Shown here one piece after another: positions 60,209 to 64,000 of a stretch of DNA of 64,000 nt. Numbering within the stretch: the stretch's first letter is position 1; every line of letters begins with the position of its first letter. The stretch covers positions 28,802-92,801 of the forward strand of contig JAIQFH010000029.1 of assembly GCA_020073385.1 (NCBI GenBank). Direction: 5' to 3'. A program made the position numbers and the translations under genes. The stretch comes from Terriglobia bacterium (GTDB lineage: Bacteria; Acidobacteriota; Terriglobia; Terriglobales; Acidobacteriaceae). The notes beneath the pieces were generated by a model. That model was not told the origin of the DNA. It saw nothing but the letters and a program-made list of their open reading frames with translations, and made no database searches.

Positions 60209-60754
60209 TCAGGATTCCCTCATAAATATACGCAGCCGGGCCGGATCCGATCCAGCCCGTTTATCTCTCTCACGAGACGAGGTGCACTCCTGCGAGACTC
60301 CGGGGTATCGTTGCGAGAGGCCCATTTCAGATCGCGCTCGCGAGTTTTTGATTTTCGTATACTTGAACGGGCCGCCAGTTTTCCGTGGGCCACCTCGTGA
60401 GCCTTTCTCCGAGAGCTGGATGCACGAAATGTGCCTGTCCAGTTCGATGAGCGGGAAGAGGAACCAGAGCTAAGTCAAACCGGACTGAGGCGGCGGGGCG
60501 AAAGCCACGCCAATCGCCACCGGGAGGCTACTGTCACTGCGCCTCTTCTCGACTCTACCCAATCAGGTAAGCGAATCGCAAAAATCCCCCGAATGTGCAC
60601 TTTTCGGGGGACTTGCCGTTAATTAGACGGAGGCAGCCTTGCGCCGCTCCTTTCCGCCTTCTGGCATCTTGAGGATGCCAGCACCCGTTCCAGCACAGCG
60701 AGCTAATGTAATACTGTCACTTTAATCGACAGACTGCCGTGACCCTAATCACTG
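60209..60754. other. Intergenic region with hairpins, possible element end
   Basis: No supported gene over 545 bp. Hairpins: GGGC-c-GGATC / GATCC-a-GCCC at 60238-60258 just after the transposase (a possible rolling-circle terminus or terminator); CCCCCGAA / TTCGGGGG at 60586-60610, which has a T-run on the minus strand; and CTGGCATC / GATGCCAG at 60661-60681. Confidence 0.5.
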
Positions 60755-61165
60755 ATGATTGTGGTCAAAAGAGTTTGGCTCCGCACTCTCGCGGAAGCAG
60801 ATGAGTGCTATAAAGATGTTTCGCCAGTGTTCGGGTTTGCGAACAACGATGGATTTTGGCGGCACAGTAGCTTATTCGATGCTAGAGTCTCGGCTTCGGT
60901 CAAACGTGTGCAGTCAAAGCTGAACCCGGTTGACCCGGTCACTGCCTTGCAATGGAAGCATGAGCGTCGCCTCGTTCTTGTAGCCAGCCCAACGTGGATG
61001 GGGTGGTTTTGCGAGCGTTGTTATTGGCACATCACGCTCGACACGGTACCCGCAGAGGGGCAGCATTCTTTAGAAATCCAAGCGCAATTCGATGCACACG
61101 ACTGCGAAGAATTTGCTCGACAGAATTGGACGAGTGAGGTGGAGTCCCCCGTGGAGGGTCGATGA
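60755..61165 (+). CDS. Hypothetical protein
   Basis: A 136-residue protein. The C-terminal half, with GWFCERCYWHITLDTVPAEG and FDAHDCEEFARQNW, resembles small acidobacterial proteins with a CxxC site and may bind metal. No function known. It is followed by an overlapping minor frame that is not supported. Confidence 0.55.
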   Translation: MIVVKRVWLRTLAEADECYKDVSPVFGFANNDGFWRHSSLFDARVSASVKRVQSKLNPVDPVTALQWKHERRLVLVASPTWMGWFCERCYWHITLDTVPAEGQHSLEIQAQFDAHDCEEFARQNWTSEVESPVEGR

Positions 61166-61246
61166 GTGAAACGGGGATTTATCGCCAGTTGCCCTTTTTT
61201 TCCTCTAATCGACTAGCATTACACCCTTGGCTGGGAGGAACTGTCC

Positions 61247-61801
61247 ATGCACGAGATCGACCGTCGTTCGTTGCTGAAAATACTCACTGTCCTTCCGTTT
61301 GTTCCCCATCGGGCGATCGCAGACGAAAAACCTGTGACCGTTCACCTCGTCGAAGCAGGCGCTGACCGCACCGGTCAACCCCACAAAGCCGCACGCGCCA
61401 ACAGCCACCTAGACTTCAAAGTCCTAACTCGCGAAACTACCGGCGCTTTGTTCATTATGGAAAACCGCAATATGGTGCGCGGCGGACCGCCACGCCACGT
61501 GCACTACGAGCAGGAGGAATGGTTCTATTTCGTCGAAGGTAGCGACGAAGTGCTGATGGAGGTCGGCGAAATGAAGTTGCGGCTGAAACCCGGCGACTCG
61601 GTCTTGGCTCCGCGAAATGTCCCGCATGTGTGGGCTTACCTGGGCGAACAGCCTGGACGGATGCTATTCGCCTTTACGCCAGCGGCAAAGATTGAAAGTT
61701 TCTTCGAGGAAACCGGCAAGCCGGACGCCAGGGTCAACGACCCGGGCCGCTTCGAGAGGCACGGCATGAAGCTGGTTGGGCCGCCGTTGTTGGGCAGTTA
61801 G
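61247..61801 (+). CDS. Exported cupin-domain protein
   Basis: A 184-residue protein with a twin-arginine-like leader (DRRSLLKILTVLPF), then a cupin: GGPPRHVHYEQEEWFYFVEG holds the HxH metal motif and glutamate, and LKPGDSVLAPRNVPHVW the second box. GGGAGGAACTGTCC precedes the ATG. Such proteins may be dioxygenases or isomerases; substrate unknown. Confidence 0.82.
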   Translation: MHEIDRRSLLKILTVLPFVPHRAIADEKPVTVHLVEAGADRTGQPHKAARANSHLDFKVLTRETTGALFIMENRNMVRGGPPRHVHYEQEEWFYFVEGSDEVLMEVGEMKLRLKPGDSVLAPRNVPHVWAYLGEQPGRMLFAFTPAAKIESFFEETGKPDARVNDPGRFERHGMKLVGPPLLGS

Positions 61802-61979
61802 TTGCGTATTTCTGGGTGCTCGCCAAGCACTCCCAGCGGTTCCGGAAACGTTTGCCCTCGTGGGTGAATGGAGTAAGCAGGCGATTTCACTCAAATTCCA
61901 ATCCCTTTCGCTTTCATTTCACATGGGTCCGTTTGGATGATGAGTGTAATCGAGATTTGCAACAGTTGTGGCGACCGAT

Positions 61980-62768
61980 TTACATTTTGCGTTCGCGGAT
62001 GGTTCCGTCCACGCTGATCTCGTACATCTTCTTGTTCCGTGTGCCAATGAACTCGGGTTCCAACGGTTGTCGTGTTAACACGTGGAAAACATCCGTGTCT
62101 TCAGGCACGTCGCTCAAAATATGCGTGTGATAGCCTCCGGCGGGCGTCGTGCCCTTTGGTACTGAGTGTGGGTCGATTTCGAGAATACTTTTGTGCAATT
62201 GGCGCTTCTCGACGATGGTGCCGCCATCTGCCGTCATTAGGTAGCGGACATCTCCCCCGAGAGGATAGACCCCGGTTTTCGTCTGAGCCGGGACGACATA
62301 GACATAGAGTTGATTGGGTGGCGCTGGGAGAACGGCGACGTTGTACGGTCGCTTTTCGCCCTGAAAGTCGTGGAGGGCGGTGTCGAAGGCCTTGGCAGCT
62401 GCGAGATAGAAAGCTGTGTCTGCCTCCGGCGGATCAAGTTTCTTGACTGTGAACTCCTGAAGAGTTGCGCCTTGAGTCGCTTCGTACCCGATTAGAAATT
62501 TGTCATGCTGGTCGTTCAGATGACCAAATACAACCGTCCAACCCTTATCCGACTTGAGAGCGAAGTAACGCCCAACCGACTGATCGGGCGGGTGCATGGC
62601 TTGGACGGCATCCGTGGCGTGCCATGCAGCCTGATCATATTCATAAAGTGCGCGCCCGCGGGCCGTCACATCGGGCATAACAGGATCGGGTTCTGGCTTC
62701 TTTTTTCCGGCGAAAGAGATGCAGGTAAGGAACAGGATCAGGCTGGCGGTGACAAGTCGCTTTGGCAT
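61980..62768 (-). CDS. Secreted hypothetical protein
   Basis: A 262-residue protein with a signal peptide (1-20). It is alpha-beta in composition, with PYNVAVLPAPPNQLYVYVVP and VRYLMTADGGTIVEKRQLHK and a late GGYHTHIL. The HTH motif is reminiscent of small metal-binding sites. No family recognised. Confidence 0.65.
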   Translation of the reverse strand: MPKRLVTASLILFLTCISFAGKKKPEPDPVMPDVTARGRALYEYDQAAWHATDAVQAMHPPDQSVGRYFALKSDKGWTVVFGHLNDQHDKFLIGYEATQGATLQEFTVKKLDPPEADTAFYLAAAKAFDTALHDFQGEKRPYNVAVLPAPPNQLYVYVVPAQTKTGVYPLGGDVRYLMTADGGTIVEKRQLHKSILEIDPHSVPKGTTPAGGYHTHILSDVPEDTDVFHVLTRQPLEPEFIGTRNKKMYEISVDGTIRERKM

Positions 62769-62939
62769 GGCGCGCCCCGAAACGATTGTATATCTCGGGG
62801 AACCAATGGCAGGTTGGTTTACGAAACCAGGCGATTTCGCTCATTGAGAGGTTTTGAGGGCAATGATGGGGATTTATCATTCGTTATCGGGCCTTACGTA
62901 GGCAATGAGCAGCGCCCGATCACTCACGCTCAGCACTCC

Positions 62940-63383
62940 CTATTTCTCAAGATAGTCCGTGTGAAATTTGCCATTGCCGTTGAGTTGAACGATCACGGTA
63001 CCATCCTTCGCCGCAACAAAATGAGGCACGCCGGCCGGGATGACGATGAAACTTCCCGCGGGGTACCCTTTCAGATTTGAGAGGTTGAATTTCGTTCCCT
63101 CGCCCAGATACCAAGTACCTTCGATGACGGTGACCAGTTCGTCCTGCGGGTGCGTATGGGCGAGAACACGTTTGCCGGCGGGCATCTTGACACGATCAAC
63201 CCAGGCACCGCCCTGACTTGAGTCCCCGAGCAACTGCGCTCGCTGGCGGCCGTCGGTGTAGTACGACGGGGTGAACCATCGCACTTGTAGGGGCGTGAAC
63301 GCGATTATCTCTTTGTTGTTCGTGGCGGCCAACATCAACGTAATTGCCGAAAAGACGAATACTGCGAACATTAGCCTTTTCAT
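62940..63383 (-). CDS. Secreted cupin-domain protein
   Basis: A 147-residue protein: signal peptide 1-20, then a cupin with AGKRVLAHTHPQDELVTVIE (HTH plus Glu) and AGSFIVIPAGVPHFV. A GAGGAG ribosome site precedes it. Similar proteins in Acidobacteria are small secreted cupins of unknown substrate. Confidence 0.82.
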   Translation of the reverse strand: MKRLMFAVFVFSAITLMLAATNNKEIIAFTPLQVRWFTPSYYTDGRQRAQLLGDSSQGGAWVDRVKMPAGKRVLAHTHPQDELVTVIEGTWYLGEGTKFNLSNLKGYPAGSFIVIPAGVPHFVAAKDGTVIVQLNGNGKFHTDYLEK

Positions 63384-63492
63384 CAGCTCTCCTCTCAGCG
63401 AGCATTATCGCAAGTAGCAACGACGCGGCGGCTTTCGAAAAGGATCTTGATCCTGACTGGCAGCGGGATCATTGATGTCCCTCAACGTATGT

Positions 63493-63594
63493 ATGCGGTT
63501 TTTTATTCGCCGCTAATTAACTCAACTGTCGAAACCGCATTATAAAAGGGCGCCCCTTTTGGAGTAGGTTGTGATCGTTCGCATCATCACCTAC
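63493..63594 (+). ncRNA. Candidate IS110 bridge RNA / left end
   Basis: Three hairpins follow one another: ATGCGGTTT / AAACCGCAT (63493-63540, perfect 9-bp stem with a 30-base loop), AAAAGGG-cgc-CCCTTTT (63544-63560), and GTAGGT..TGAT / ATCA..ACCTAC (63564-63594). They lie in the noncoding leader of an IS110-family transposase, which in the IS110 subgroup encodes the bridge RNA that specifies target and donor. The large loop of the first stem could be a guide loop. Confidence 0.5.
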
Positions 63595-63609
63595 GAAAGG
63601 AGCACCCTC

Positions 63610-64000
63610 GTGAACGATGAAAAGTATATTGGGCTGGACGTGCATCAAGCAACGATCTCGGTGGCCGTGATGGATGCCAGCGGCAAGGTGGTCATGGAAT
63701 CCATCCTGGAGACGAAAGCAACAACCATTCTTGAGTTCTTTGCGGGACTATGCGGAACCTTGTCGGTGACCTTCGAAGAAGGAACCTGGTCCGTCTGGTT
63801 GTACGACCTGCTCAATCCTCGTGTCGATAAGTTGGTGGTGTGCAATCCGCGCAAGAACGCATTGCTCAAAGACGGAAACAAGAGTGACCGCATCGACGCT
63901 CACAAACTGGCAGAGCTGTTACGCGGAAACCAACTCAAGCCGGTCTACCATGGCGAGACCGGGGTGCGCATGCTGCGCGAACTGTCGCGGAGTTATCTGA
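63610..64000 (+). CDS. IS110-family transposase (partial, runs off the window)
   Basis: GTG at 63610 after AAAGGAGCACC opens a frame that continues past 64000. YIGLDVHQATISVAVMD holds the first catalytic Asp of the DEDD (RuvC-like) domain, VTFEEGTWSVWLYDLL the Glu, and GNKSDRIDAHKLAELLR the Asp pair. This is the start of the IS110 DEDD domain; the C-terminal serine-containing domain lies beyond the window. Confidence 0.88.
   Translation, partial: MNDEKYIGLDVHQATISVAVMDASGKVVMESILETKATTILEFFAGLCGTLSVTFEEGTWSVWLYDLLNPRVDKLVVCNPRKNALLKDGNKSDRIDAHKLAELLRGNQLKPVYHGETGVRMLRELSRSYL

Noticed and set aside
60540..60580. Degenerate copy of the tRNA-Lys 5' half (CTCTACCCAATCAGGTAAGCG)
   Set aside because: Too many mismatches and gaps to be an attachment repeat.
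1..64000. CRISPR arrays
   Set aside because: No regularly spaced direct repeats of 20-40 bp were seen.

Overview
The window looks like chromosome from an acidobacterium (Acidobacteriota, probably a soil member of the Terriglobia/Koribacter type). This is an inference from gene content: secreted TPR proteins with a carboxypeptidase-like regulatory domain, FecR-like and zinc-ribbon/DUF4870 proteins, a BshB1-like deacetylase, YceI, short palindromic intergenic repeats, and high G+C. No rRNA or ribosomal protein gene is present to confirm it.

Layout. 1-7.4 kb holds envelope and housekeeping genes (cytochrome c, TPR proteins, HAD phosphatase, lytic transglycosylase, UPF0104 membrane protein). At 7441-7517 lies a tRNA-Arg(CCT). 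From there to 18912 is an 11.4-kb integrated element bounded by a perfect 41-bp direct repeat of the 5' half of that tRNA. The element encodes a tyrosine integrase, a D5/P4-type replicative helicase, two AlpA-like HTH proteins, small and large terminase subunits, and a set of small unknown proteins with hairpin-rich spacers. No capsid, portal or tail gene is recognisable. It reads best as a phage-satellite-like element that brings its own DNA packaging specificity and depends on a helper for particles. This is the most novel object in the window.

18.9-36.6 kb is ordinary chromosome: acyltransferase, sugar transporter followed by a glutaminase-less GlmS homologue, FecR-like protein, RNase II-type nuclease, DHH phosphoesterase, a cluster of zinc-ribbon membrane proteins, and Fur with a perfect palindromic box shared with a divergent penicillin-acylase-family gene. 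36.6-50.3 kb holds one-carbon/methionine metabolism, xseB, a degenerate receiver protein, prenyl diphosphate synthase, a fluoride riboswitch controlling a crcB-GNAT-DUF190 operon, a BshB1-like deacetylase, YceI, a porin/binding-protein/chemoreceptor operon (the chemoreceptor has a frameshift), and alpha-glucan phosphorylase. 50.6-53.4 kb has a receiver-GGDEF protein and an AAA/DUF4143 ATPase.

53.4-60.7 kb is a second accessory region. It is centred on a tRNA-Lys(TTT) with a tyrosine integrase on each side, followed by a three-gene cassette in which an excisionase-like HTH protein and a ParB-like protein are coupled to an IS91-type HUH transposase. The last 3 kb has cupin and unknown secreted proteins. 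At the right edge an IS110-family transposase starts, preceded by three strong hairpins that could be its bridge RNA.
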